NCBI RefSeq assembly: GCF_000211815.1
Contig: NZ_GL890945.1
Span: forward strand, 88,256-152,255
Direction: 5' to 3'
Source: Moorena producens 3L
GTDB taxonomy: Bacteria; Cyanobacteriota; Cyanobacteriia; Cyanobacteriales; Coleofasciculaceae
Length of the DNA stretch: 64,000 nucleotides
Part shown: positions 1 to 7,907 of the stretch, piece by piece
How the letters are laid out: every line of letters starts with the position of its first letter
Numbering within the stretch: the first letter of the stretch is position 1
The notes under the pieces: model-generated
The model's input: the letters and a program-made list of their open reading frames with translations, nothing else
Databases searched by the model: none
Told to the model about the DNA's origin: nothing
Position numbers and translations under genes: made by a program

Positions 1-632
1 CAGCCTCCTCCCCAAATCCAGTGACCCGTGATTGGGTAAATGATGCCGACAAGTAGAAGGCTGAACAGACAAAAGGCAGAAAATTTGATGCGCTCGGCCA
101 CTGCTCCAGAGACAATAGTGGCAGCAGTTCCAGCAAAAACCAGTTGAAAAAAGAATTTGGCGTTGAGGGGTATACCAATATCTTTTAGTGAATAGAAGAC
201 ACCGTTGTAGGCTTCTCCTATGGCTGGACTATTATCTGATCCCGAAAGGAAAAAGCCATTGAAACCTAAAACAGGGTTGCCATCACCAAACATGAAAGCA
301 AAGCCAACTGCCCAGTAAGCGGCTGTAGACAGGGCAAACACAATCAGGTTTTTAGTCAAAATGTTGGCGGCATTCTTTTGGCGGCAAAGACCAACCTCCA
401 ACATCCCAAAGCCCGCGTTCATGAAGAATACTAAACAACCAGTGAATATCACCCAGATAGTATTCACGGTGATTTGGAGCGATTCAAGGGTAGTCTTAAA
501 AGGTGGATTCTGGGCTACTGCTACCTCGGCACACAACAGAATAATTATTGGGATTAAGGGCAAGCAAACTTTCCAGCTTTGCAGCCTCCAAGCGCTGATG
601 CACCTTAACCTTTTGCGCTTTTGTTTAGACAT
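1..632 (-). CDS. amt: Ammonium transporter (Amt/MEP/Rh), 5' part of gene
   Basis: Read on the minus strand from the ATG at 632-630; the frame stays open to the window edge, so only about 210 residues are present. The product starts with a basic, hydrophobic signal-like stretch, then the hallmark first transmembrane region NTIWVIFTGCLVFFMNAGFG, followed by MLEVGLCRQKNA and TKNLIVFALSTAAYWAVGFA, all typical of Amt proteins. The visible end runs into VSGAVAERIKFSAF and PITGHWIWGGG, the pore-lining core. The family forms trimeric inner-membrane channels for NH4+/NH3 uptake, usually nitrogen controlled. I looked upstream for a convincing NtcA palindrome and did not find one. Family assignment is very secure; the C-terminus lies outside the window. 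Confidence 0.95.
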   Translation of the reverse strand, partial: MSKQKRKRLRCISAWRLQSWKVCLPLIPIIILLCAEVAVAQNPPFKTTLESLQITVNTIWVIFTGCLVFFMNAGFGMLEVGLCRQKNAANILTKNLIVFALSTAAYWAVGFAFMFGDGNPVLGFNGFFLSGSDNSPAIGEAYNGVFYSLKDIGIPLNAKFFFQLVFAGTAATIVSGAVAERIKFSAFCLFSLLLVGIIYPITGHWIWGGG

Positions 633-1154
633 TAGTAATCAAAGGTTTAGTGCTTAGAATAAAAATCAATACTTGTAAGCATTCAGCTGTCAGCTTACGT
701 GGTAATCGACAGTGGTATGGGAATCATGGTCAAATAATTGATTCCAAATCCTGTCGATGGATACCTACAATCTCGGTTATCTGTGATCATTATGAATTAG
801 TACAAATAACCTAGTAGACAACTGAATTAATTAATTTTTTTTGGCCTTGGGCTACTAGTGAAAACTCTTTTGGCGTAGATAAAATGTTGGCGTAGATAAC
901 ACCCTAATCTTAAATCAGCCTAAGTCATGAGTGACCATTGACTTGGCTTATCCTTACACTAGTTCCCTTGATTCTATGAGTAACTATAACTATTAACTCC
1001 CCGGGCACTTGATAGTGTTTTTCCAGGAACAGTTAAGCACTATCTTACTCTTAGAGTAGACGATATTTTCACTATTGTATGCTAGCATTACCCTTTTTCT
1101 TTTTTTATTCGTCGAAATATATTCCTGTTTTTTTACTCTCATAAAATGTAATTA

Positions 1155-1185
1155 TTCAGCAGTCAGCTGTCAGCCGTCAGCTGTC
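1155..1185. repeat. GTCAGC-type tandem repeat
   Basis: Alternating CAGCTGTCAGC/CAGCCGTCAGC units. The same hexamer-based family recurs at 9401-9436, 12541-12585, 42659-42730 and 62208-62232, and in the last two places it encodes the C-terminus of a protein. Confidence 0.7.
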
Positions 1186-1258
1186 AGCCGTTGGCCTTTG
1201 GCACCTCAAGTAGCACCTCAAGTAGCGGATTAGCTGAATGCTTACAGTTGCGGCAGGA

Positions 1259-1405
1259 AACGGGCAAGATGCCCGTTCCACCAAGATGCCCATGGCACCA
1301 AGATGCCCGTTCCACCAAGATGCCCATGCCAGCAAGATACCCATGCCAGTAAGATGCCTGTTCCACCAAGATGCCCATGGCACCAAGATGCCCATGGCAC
1401 CTACC
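1259..1405. repeat. CAAGATGCCC array (18-20 bp units)
   Basis: About seven imperfect copies of a unit of the type CAAGATGCCCGTTCCAC with alternating GTTCCAC, ATGGCAC and ATGCCAG endings. The arrangement looks like stepwise expansion of a short intergenic repeat. No protein is supported from it. Confidence 0.7.
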
Positions 1406-1511
1406 GGGTCAAACCGCAAAAATGAGATGCACCCAAGAGTCGATAACCAGGATTGATGATCGTGATTTTTTTTTGCATGATGGAAGTAACTCCTATTTAG
1501 GAGGGAGGAAA

Positions 1512-1550
1512 GCCGCGCTGGTCGTGGTTAACAGGTATTGCCAGCGCGGC
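1512..1550. other. Perfect 10-bp stem hairpin
   Basis: GCCGCGCTGG at 1512-1521 pairs exactly with CCAGCGCGGC at 1541-1550 across a 19-nt loop. No clear T-run follows on either strand, so it is not a standard intrinsic terminator. It may be an isolated palindromic repeat or the stem of a structured transcript. Confidence 0.5.
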
Positions 1551-1773
1551 TATTAGTTTCAGTCGTCACCTTCTATACTATACATAACTCCTCGAAAAAA
1601 TGCAAGGCTTAATTAAAATCTTTTACATTTATTTACAAATAGTATTGATAGCCATTGATGTACTAAATTATGTTTAATTTGTACAGGATTTTTTTATGGT
1701 ATTCTATTTTGATCGAGCAGGGAACAGGGAATAGGAAATATCAAAAAATCTGTTTAACTGATAGAGCATCAAG

Positions 1774-2137
1774 AATATTAATGTAGGGTGGGCAGTGCCA
1801 AAGATAGATAACAGCAGCTGGCGATCGCATTAGTAGGCACTGCCCACCGCGCGAATTAATCACAATAGAGAATATTGATGTAGGGTGGGCAGTGCCAAAG
1901 ATAGATAACAGCAGCTAGAGATAGGATGACTAGGCACTGCCCACCAAAGAATTAATCACAATAGAATATTGATGTAGGGTGGGCAGTGCCAAAGATAGAT
2001 AACAGCAGCTGGCGATCGCATTAGTAGGCACTGCCCACCAAAGAATTAATCACAATAGAATATTGATGTAGGGTGGGCAGTGCCAAAGATAGATAAGAGC
2101 ATCTGGCGATAGCATTAGTAGGCACTGCCCACCCTAC
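1774..2137. repeat. Four-copy array of a 94-97 bp palindromic repeat
   Basis: Four copies start near 1774, 1871, 1965 and 2059. Each carries an internal inverted repeat, GTGGGCAGTGCC facing GGCACTGCCCAC, separated by about 40 nt that often include GCGATCGC. Spacings of 97, 94 and 94 bp and very high identity point to recent tandem amplification. It ends about 70 bp before the start codon of the STAND gene at 2209, so it probably lies within that gene's promoter region. Confidence 0.85.
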
Positions 2138-2208
2138 TAACTACTAACTAACTCACCCAATTTAAAAATACTATAATAAACCAAGACTCTGAATAATCTC
2201 CTTCAACT

Positions 2209-2700
2209 ATGGAACCATTAGCCGCTGCCGTTGTCGCTATTTCTACTGTGCTCGCCACTAAAGCCTTAGAAAAAACTGGGGAAAATGTCGGGCAAGTTAT
2301 CTGGGATACACCTAAGCGGTTGTTTCTGGAATCCTTCAGAAAAGAGTCTCCAGATACAGTAATGGCGATCGAGCAAGCTCCAGAGCAACCCCTCGATTAT
2401 GCCGAAGTGGTATTGCAGCTAGAAACAGCAGCGAAGCAAAATCCCGAAGTTGCCCAAGCCATGGAGCGTTTGGTGACTACTGTTGATGCTGAAGCTTTGC
2501 CTAATTTAGAGGAAATTATTCAAGACATTAACAAAGCCTTGGAATCCCACAAAGCTAAGCGTGACAATTACAACATTGAGAAAGTAGATAACCAGGGTAA
2601 CTTCGTCCAAGGAGAGAGTATTCATAAAGATAATACTAATATTGGAGGAAGCCAAAATATTATTAAAGGCGACCAAACTATTACTTATAATAATACTTGA
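2209..2700 (+). CDS. N-terminal part of a STAND NTPase, ended by in-frame TGA
   Basis: A 163-residue frame starting at ATG 2209. The N-terminus is a hydrophobic helix (AAAVVAISTVLATKALEKTG), followed by a helical region. The last 40 residues are polar and repetitive in style (VDNQGNFVQGESI, NIGGSQNIIKGDQTI). The TGA at 2698-2700 is in the same frame as the NB-ARC reading frame that follows, and all 48 codons between them are open (including PPLPPYYVERREVSQELKQ), reading as the natural linker into the NB-ARC domain. I infer that this is the effector/N-terminal domain of one protein that has acquired a nonsense codon, rather than a separate gene. A genuinely separate small protein or stop-codon readthrough cannot be excluded. 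Confidence 0.7.
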   Translation: MEPLAAAVVAISTVLATKALEKTGENVGQVIWDTPKRLFLESFRKESPDTVMAIEQAPEQPLDYAEVVLQLETAAKQNPEVAQAMERLVTTVDAEALPNLEEIIQDINKALESHKAKRDNYNIEKVDNQGNFVQGESIHKDNTNIGGSQNIIKGDQTITYNNT

Positions 2701-2844
2701 CTGCCGTCGCCTGGGAGTCAGGTTAACCAAACTCGACCAAATCAAGCACCCCCACTACCTCCGTATTATGTCGAACGCCGGGAAGTAAGCCAAGAACTAA
2801 AACAAATTCTGTTATCCCAAGAAACTGCTAGAGCTGGCACTTTA

Positions 2845-5800
2845 GTGGTTAGTGCGATCTATGGCTTAGGAGGAATTGGTAAATCCACCATTACTGCAGC
2901 CTTAGCCCATGACGAGGAGGTTCAATCCCATTTTACCGATGGTATTTTTTGGGCAACCTTAGGTCAGCAACCTGATATTTTATCGTTTCTAAGTACGTGG
3001 ATACAGCAATTAGGAGATTATGACTTTAAACCGATTAACATTCATAGCGCTTCTTTACAACTAAGAACACTATTATCCGATAAAAAAGCGTTGCTAGTCG
3101 TGGATGATGTTTGGCATCCTGACCATGTTGACCCCTTTCGAGTAGCAGGGAGTGGCTGTCGGGTGTTAGTAACTACACGAGAAGCTCCAGTTAAGGGTGC
3201 GATTCGCTATGATTTAGATGTGATGACTCTAAATCAATCCTTGGAGTTATTAACCGCTTGTTTCAACAATGAGTTAACTAATCAAGAACTCGACTATGCT
3301 AAAATTTTAGCGAAAACTGTGGGCTACTTACCCCTAGCATTAGAATTAGCTGCTGCCCAAGTTAGGGATGGATTCTCTTGGGAAGAGTTACTGGATGAGT
3401 TACAAGCAGAAATTGCTGACTTGGAAGCTTTGGATCGATGGGAAGCAGAGGAAGAGCCAAGTGACGCTAAGCGCAAAAACTACAGTCTTGTGGCTTCGTT
3501 TAATCTAAGTTTAAAGCGATTATCCCCCGAGAGATTGCAAAAATTTGCTTGGTTAGGGGTACTGCCGGAGGATGTCACTATTACTGAAACCATGGCGACT
3601 ACCTTATGGGAATGTAATTCAGTTGAAGCAAAAGATAATTTAAAATACTTAAGACAAAAAGCCTTATTACTACCTGGTGTTTCTAGTACCGAAAAAACTA
3701 ACTATCGCCTCCATGACCTGTTACATGATTTAGCCCTTAATCTGCTGACTAGGTCTGCTACACCAGAACAAGCCTCTCAATTACCAGGGCTAGGATTATC
3801 AATCCCAGAAGCTCATCAGCAATTATTAGAACGTTATCAAAAGGCTACCAGCGCAAACCGGGATAAAATGCCGAGCATGATTAGCTCAATCGTCCAGAGG
3901 CTGCAAGTATTACTATATAATGTATTTCGCTTTAAGTTGCTAGCCTATCAAAAAAAGACAGATTTGGAATTATGGCATACCTTATCCGATGATGGTTATA
4001 TTTATAACCACTTAACCTGGCACCTAGAGAAAGCTGAAAAGATAAATGACATTCATCAACTCCTGAAAGAAGAAACTCCAGAAGGAGATAACGGCTGGTA
4101 TTGGCAGTGTGATAGACAGGGAAAAACTGCCAATTTTGTTAAAGATGTATCGAGAGCTTGGGCAATAGCAGCAGCCAATTTTACAGAAAATCAGAAAGAA
4201 TCGATTAGTCTACAGTGTCGGTATGCTCTGATTACCACATCCCTCAATAGCTTGGCTAGAAATATTCCTCCAGAGTTAATGGCAGCATTACTTAAGAACA
4301 AAATTTGGATGCCAGCCCAGGCACTAGCTTATGTGCGACAGAATAAAGATTCTAGTAGGCAAGCACAGGGTTTGGAGGCAATTATTGAGTATCTTCCCCC
4401 TTCTTTATTACCGGAAGCCTTAGATTGCGCCAGAGGGATTTCGCATGAAGAAGACCGAGCCAATACCTTAAGAGCCTTAGCCCCCCACTTATCGGAAGTG
4501 TTGTTACACCAAGCCTTAGAAGTCGCCAGAGGGATTTCGGATGAATCCTCCCGAGCATTAGCCTTAAGAGCCTTAGCCCCCCACTTACCGGATGTGTTAT
4601 CCCAAGCCTTAGATTGCGCTAGAGAGATTAAGTATGAATACCAGCGAGCATTAGCCTTAATCGGCTTAGCCCCTCACTTACCCGATGTGTTGTTACCCCA
4701 AGCCTTAGATTGCGCCAGAGGGATTTCCGATGAATACTCCCGAGCCAGAGCCTTAGTGGCCTTAGCCCCCGACTTACCGGATGTGTTACCCCAAGCCTTA
4801 GATTGCGCCAGAAGGATTTCGGATCAACACCACCGAGCATTAGCCTTAGGAGACTTAGCCCCCTACTTACCCGATGTGTTACCGGAAGCTTTAGATTGCG
4901 CCAGAGGGATTTGGGATCAATACCACCGAGCCAATGCCTTAGTCGCCTTAGCCTCCCACTTACCCGATGTGTTATCGGAAGCCTTAGATTGCGCCAGAAG
5001 GATTTCCGATAAATACTACCGAGCATTAGCCTTAGGACACTTAGCTCCCCACTTACCCGATGTGTTATCGGAAGCCTTAGATTGCGCCAGAGGGATTTCG
5101 TTTGAATCCTCCCGAGCATTAGCCTTAATCGCCTTAGCCCCCCACTTACCCGATGTGTTACCAGAAGCTTTAGATTGCGCCAGAGGGATTGAGTTTGAAA
5201 ACTCCCGAGCCGATGCCTTAGTCGCCTTAGTCCCCCACTTACCCGATGTGTTACCAGAAGCCTTAGATTGTGCCAGACGGATTTCCGATGAAAACTCCCG
5301 AGCATTAGCCTTAGTCGCCTTAGTCCCCCACTTACCCGATGTGTTACCAGAAGCTTTAGACTGCGCCAGAGGGATTGGACATGAATACTCCCGAGCCGAT
5401 GCCTTAGTCGCCTTAGTCCCCCACTTACCCGATCTGTTACCGGAAGCCTTAGATTGCGCCAGAGGGATTTCGGATCAATACCACCGAGCCGAAGCCTTAG
5501 TCGCCTTAGCCCCCCAGTTACCCGATGTGTTATCGGAAGCCTTAGATTGCGCCAGAGGGATTTCCCATGAATGCTTCCGAGGTTATGCCTTAGTCGCCTT
5601 AGTCCCCCACTTACCCGATCTGTTACCGGAAGCCTTAGATTGCGCCAGAGGGATTTCGGATCAATACCACCGAGCCGAAGCCTTAGTCGCCTTAGCCCCC
5701 CAGTTACCCGATGTGTTATCGGAAGCCTTAGATTGCGCCAGAGGTATTCGGGATAAATACTTCCGAGCCAGAGCCTTAGTCGCCTTAGCCCCCCATTTAC

Positions 5801-6264
5801 CGGATGTGTTACCTCAAGCCTTAGATTGCGCCAGAGGGATTAAGTCTGAAAAAGAACGAGCTCATGCCTTAGTCGCCTTAGCCCCCCACTTACCCGATGT
5901 GTTGTTACCCAAAGCCTTAGATTGCGCCAGAGGGATTTCCGATGAAAAAGACCGAGCCGATGCCTTAGTCGCCTTAGCCCCCCACTTACCGGATCTGTTG
6001 CCAGAAGCCTTAGATTGCGCCAGAGCAATTGGGTCTGAATCCAACCGAGCCAGTGCCTTACAGGGCTTAATTAAGAGATTAACTCCTTCGTCAGTTGATT
6101 TTCCTTTTTGGCAACAAATTCTTGATGGTTTAGCTAGTCTAACCCGTCCCAATTTTCTTAAAGCTCTTCCTGAATTAGCTCCTTTAATCATCAAGTTTGG
6201 GGGTATTGAAGCCCTAATAGAAACGGTGGCAGCGGTTGATGATGTTAGTCGATGGTGGAAATAG
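2845..6264 (+). CDS. NB-ARC (STAND) NTPase with about 18 HEAT/TPR-like repeats
   Basis: The listed start is a GTG only six codons before the Walker A motif, so the natural protein almost certainly begins upstream (see the frame at 2209). From that GTG, Walker A GLGGIGKST is at residues 7-15, Walker B LLVVDDVW at about 83-90, the sensor VLVTTRE at about 107-113, the GLPL-type motif GYLPL at 160-164, and an LHD (MHD-like) motif at 289-291. Residues from about 521 to 1081 are roughly 18 repeats of 31-32 residues with consensus EALDCARGI, then a variable segment, RA-AL-ALAPHLPDV. Such proteins sense a ligand through the repeats, oligomerise through NB-ARC and trigger an N-terminal effector; many act in immunity or programmed cell death. 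Ligand and effector activity here are unknown. The last codon runs into a GGGAATC repeat. Confidence 0.88.
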   Translation: MVSAIYGLGGIGKSTITAALAHDEEVQSHFTDGIFWATLGQQPDILSFLSTWIQQLGDYDFKPINIHSASLQLRTLLSDKKALLVVDDVWHPDHVDPFRVAGSGCRVLVTTREAPVKGAIRYDLDVMTLNQSLELLTACFNNELTNQELDYAKILAKTVGYLPLALELAAAQVRDGFSWEELLDELQAEIADLEALDRWEAEEEPSDAKRKNYSLVASFNLSLKRLSPERLQKFAWLGVLPEDVTITETMATTLWECNSVEAKDNLKYLRQKALLLPGVSSTEKTNYRLHDLLHDLALNLLTRSATPEQASQLPGLGLSIPEAHQQLLERYQKATSANRDKMPSMISSIVQRLQVLLYNVFRFKLLAYQKKTDLELWHTLSDDGYIYNHLTWHLEKAEKINDIHQLLKEETPEGDNGWYWQCDRQGKTANFVKDVSRAWAIAAANFTENQKESISLQCRYALITTSLNSLARNIPPELMAALLKNKIWMPAQALAYVRQNKDSSRQAQGLEAIIEYLPPSLLPEALDCARGISHEEDRANTLRALAPHLSEVLLHQALEVARGISDESSRALALRALAPHLPDVLSQALDCAREIKYEYQRALALIGLAPHLPDVLLPQALDCARGISDEYSRARALVALAPDLPDVLPQALDCARRISDQHHRALALGDLAPYLPDVLPEALDCARGIWDQYHRANALVALASHLPDVLSEALDCARRISDKYYRALALGHLAPHLPDVLSEALDCARGISFESSRALALIALAPHLPDVLPEALDCARGIEFENSRADALVALVPHLPDVLPEALDCARRISDENSRALALVALVPHLPDVLPEALDCARGIGHEYSRADALVALVPHLPDLLPEALDCARGISDQYHRAEALVALAPQLPDVLSEALDCARGISHECFRGYALVALVPHLPDLLPEALDCARGISDQYHRAEALVALAPQLPDVLSEALDCARGIRDKYFRARALVALAPHLPDVLPQALDCARGIKSEKERAHALVALAPHLPDVLLPKALDCARGISDEKDRADALVALAPHLPDLLPEALDCARAIGSESNRASALQGLIKRLTPSSVDFPFWQQILDGLASLTRPNFLKALPELAPLIIKFGGIEALIETVAAVDDVSRWWK
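4405..6088 (+). repeat. In-gene array of 93-bp coding repeats
   Basis: About 18 in-frame units of 93-96 bp inside the STAND gene. Most of each unit is conserved at DNA level (GCCTTAGATTGCGCCAGAGG). Change is concentrated in the codons after GI and around the RA pair. A stretch of about 165 bp near 5404 recurs, apparently identical, 186 bp (two units) later, which indicates a very recent two-unit duplication. Confidence 0.9.
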
Positions 6265-6303
6265 GGAATCGGGAATCGGGAATCGGGAATCGGGAATCGG
6301 GAA
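6264..6303. repeat. GGGAATC heptamer repeat (STRR-like)
   Basis: Five tandem GGGAATC copies plus a partial one, starting on the last base of the STAND gene's stop codon. The same heptamer (or its complement GATTCCC) forms the 17-copy array at 8592-8710 and a short array near 9366-9394. Confidence 0.85.
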
Positions 6304-6347
6304 GAGATAAGAGTTAATCAAGGATAGAGGAATTATTATTAGCTTTA

Positions 6348-6506
6348 GAGGATATCTGAAAAGTTTTTTATACTGAATTTTGCCCCCCTAGCCCCCCAAT
6401 TCTGGGGGGAAAAAGAATCCATTTGTTGCTAAAAGTCCCCCAAAATTGGGGGATTTAGGGGGCTTGGATGTAGCAAATGAGACAATGAGACTTCTCAGAC
6501 AACCTC
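6348..6506. mobile_element. MITE-like element, imperfect ~20-bp terminal inverted repeats
   Basis: The left end GAGGATATCTGAAAAGT and the reverse complement of the right end (GAGGTTGTCTGAGAAGT) match at about 15 of 20 positions. The interior is a long C-run/G-run palindrome (CCCCCCAATTCTGGGGGG and CCCCCAAAATTGGGGG). TTA flanks both ends and could be a 3-bp target duplication. No coding capacity. I infer a non-autonomous element; the parent IS is not in the window. Confidence 0.6.
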
Positions 6507-6687
6507 TTACTGGCTGTGAAGTTAACCAATGTTAGGATTCAGTTGATGCCTGTGCCATGGGGAATAATTGCGCTAAGCTAATGTTAGCTTAATCATGGGC
6601 AAGTTTCGTTTTGCTAACTAAGCTAGACTATATATAACCTAAATTAATAATAAGTAAGCCTCTCATCTCCTCAAAACAATACTATCC

Positions 6688-6969
6688 ATGGAAAACGTCA
6701 ATCAAATCACTTTAAATTTACCCACAGATTTGCTAAAAACTACAGAACAGCTAATTCAAACAGGACTAGTCAATAATCTTGAGGAATTAGTTGTATTAGC
6801 ATTGCATCATGAAATTGTTAAACTTAAACAATTACAGCAAAACAATCAACAGCTACCAGAAAATAACAATAGTGTAGATGATCCGATTTGGGGACTCGGA
6901 GAGAATCCAGTTGTAGGTGGAGTCAGTGATGCTTCTACATCTATTGATCAGTATTTATATAACTATTAA
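6688..6969 (+). CDS. VapB-like (ribbon-helix-helix) antitoxin
   Basis: A 93-residue protein. The N-terminus ITLNLPTDLLKTTEQL followed by a helix-rich stretch resembles the short DNA-binding RHH domain of cyanobacterial antitoxins. The acidic, flexible C-terminus DDPIWGLGENPVVGG ending in SIDQYLYNY is typical of antitoxins paired with PIN-domain RNases. Two bases after its stop codon lies the start of a truncated PIN toxin, supporting an original antitoxin-toxin operon. The antitoxin is intact, its partner is not, so it may now be an orphan or may act on other PIN toxins. The role is inferred from composition and context. Confidence 0.7.
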   Translation: MENVNQITLNLPTDLLKTTEQLIQTGLVNNLEELVVLALHHEIVKLKQLQQNNQQLPENNNSVDDPIWGLGENPVVGGVSDASTSIDQYLYNY

Positions 6970-6971
6970 TA

Positions 6972-7061
6972 ATGAATTGCTTGTTTTTAGACACAAGCTA
7001 TATGATAGCTTTAGAATTGGCGGATGACTAAAATCACTCAATCACGTTAAATCATTGGCAA
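6972..7061 (+). pseudogene. Truncated PIN-domain toxin (VapC-like) remnant
   Basis: ATG at 6972 gives MNCLFLDTSYMIALELADD, the characteristic beginning of a PIN RNase with its first catalytic Asp (LDTSY), then TAA at 7029-7031. Reading through the stop continues as NHSITLNHWQ, which fits the normal continuation of such toxins and suggests a CAA-to-TAA change. Similarity stops at about 7061, where the sequence runs into a different, opposite-strand antitoxin remnant. So the toxin carries both a nonsense codon and a 3' truncation and should be inactive. Confidence 0.7.
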
Positions 7062-7286
7062 TGCTGTTGTCGAATTCTTCTCACCCATTCGCTACTATTT
7101 TGAGTATCTTGTCGATCACGACCCATACCAATAAAAGGTTGATCCTCTAATTCCAGAGGATTAAGAGATGCCGGTTTTTTCTGTTACATACTGTTTTTTG
7201 AACACCTCAATGATATCGGCAATAATTTTTTGAGCGTCTTCTGGTAGTTCTTGAATATCTTTGGTCAGTTGTTCTAGGTCACCCAT
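7052..7286 (-). pseudogene. Frameshifted antitoxin remnant
   Basis: Minus-strand ATG at 7286-7284 starts MGDLEQLTKDIQELPEDAQK and continues helical until a run of six A at 7175-7180 (T on plus), after which the frame ends at a TAA. One base fewer in that run restores a frame reading SLNPLELEDQPFIGMGRDRQ and SSEWVRRIRQQ, the usual C-terminal style of cyanobacterial antitoxins that pair with PIN toxins. The total length, 235 nt, is one more than a multiple of three, consistent with a single-base insertion. Its 3' end abuts the truncated PIN toxin, suggesting a rearrangement join near 7055. Confidence 0.65.
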
Positions 7287-7317
7287 AAGTCTTAGGAAGT
7301 ATGTTATAGTTATTGGC

Positions 7318-7542
7318 ATGCCGAAAAAAATAAGACAATTAAAGCAAATGTTGCAGAAAGCAGGATTTCAACTCTTGCCTAAGCGGGGAAAAGGTAGTCA
7401 TTCTTATTGGGTTCATCCACTAATCACAAATCCTGTAGTTCTGTCTGGTAAAGATAGTAACGATTCCAAGCCTTATCAAGAAAAAGAAGTAATAGAAGTA
7501 CTCAAAGAACTGGCACAATTAGAACAGGAGGATGAATCATGA
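7318..7542 (+). CDS. hicA: HicA mRNA interferase toxin
   Basis: 74 residues from ATG 7318, which I prefer over an upstream TTG-type start because the family begins right at the basic MPKKIRQLKQMLQKAGF helix. The double-stranded-RNA-binding-like HicA core is clear, with the conserved GKGSHSYWVHP segment holding the catalytic His. HicA cleaves mRNAs and is neutralised by HicB. The stop codon overlaps the start of the next gene (ATGA), so the two are translationally coupled. Spacing and order (toxin first) are typical of hicAB operons. Confidence 0.9.
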   Translation: MPKKIRQLKQMLQKAGFQLLPKRGKGSHSYWVHPLITNPVVLSGKDSNDSKPYQEKEVIEVLKELAQLEQEDES

Positions 7543-7751
7543 AATATAGCATTTTAATTCAATGGTCAGAGGAAGATAACTCTTATGTGGCTAGTTTACC
7601 CGAATGGGGTAACTATGCTCGTACCCACGGTGACACCTATGAGGAAGCTCTTGAGAATGCTAAGGAAGTTTTAGAGGATTTGGTGTACGCCTATAGCCAA
7701 GTTAATAAAGAGTTACCAACTCCAAAGATACTAGAGGTAGCATTAAATTAG
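7539..7751 (+). CDS. hicB: HicB-family antitoxin
   Basis: 70 residues beginning in the ATGA overlap with hicA. The sequence KYSILIQWSEEDNSYVASLPEW and the following THGDTYEEALENAKEVLEDL match the partially degraded RNase H-like fold of HicB/UPF0150 proteins. It lacks the longer C-terminal DNA-binding domain found in some HicB proteins, so autoregulation may need another factor. It binds and blocks HicA. With both genes intact, this is the only complete toxin-antitoxin module in the 6.6-7.8 kb zone. Confidence 0.9.
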   Translation: MKYSILIQWSEEDNSYVASLPEWGNYARTHGDTYEEALENAKEVLEDLVYAYSQVNKELPTPKILEVALN

Positions 7752-7815
7752 CCTAAAAGTAAGCATTAACCTATTATAGCAATTTTACGACTTGTGAGGT
7801 ACAAATATCTGGGTT

Positions 7816-7905
7816 TTAGGGAGCAGGGAGCAGGGAGCAGCGCTGCATCGCTATTGCCTATTGCTAGCATGCCTATTGCCTATTGCTAGCATGCCTATTG
7901 CCTTG
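7816..7905. repeat. GGGAGCA heptamers and CTATTGC/CTAGCATGC repeats
   Basis: Three GGGAGCA-type heptamers, then alternating TGCCTATTGC and TAGCATGCC units. The latter family reappears in inverted orientation at 8555-8585, so the two copies bracket the Uma2 gene between them. Confidence 0.6.
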
Positions 7906-7907
7906 CG

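Larger units (their letters stand above)
633..1773. other. Gene-free intergenic DNA with short repeats
   Basis: No credible gene. It is AT-rich to about 1150, then holds several short repeat families described separately (GTCAGC repeats, a degenerate CAAGATGCCC array and a hairpin). A lone TGAGATGCACCC motif near 1422-1433 matches the right end of the MITE family seen complete at 62286-62402, but no matching left end is visible here. Short open frames in both strands near 1177-1556 are made of repeat sequence and lack protein-like composition. Confidence 0.6.

Noticed and set aside
361..657. Plus-strand open frame over the ammonium transporter
   Set aside because: It lies entirely antisense to the clear Amt coding sequence and has no protein-like motif of its own.
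633..900. NtcA site for the ammonium transporter gene
   Set aside because: No GTA-N8-TAC match with a suitable -10 box was found; only weak partial matches.
1774..2137. Possible CRISPR array upstream of the STAND gene
   Set aside because: Units are nearly identical over their full 94-97 bp, with no unique spacers; they are palindromic repeats.
4628..6194. Antisense and alternate-frame open frames in the STAND repeat region
   Set aside because: They are shadows produced by the 93-bp coding repeat, which keeps other frames open periodically; composition is Arg/Leu/Ser-rich and repetitive.
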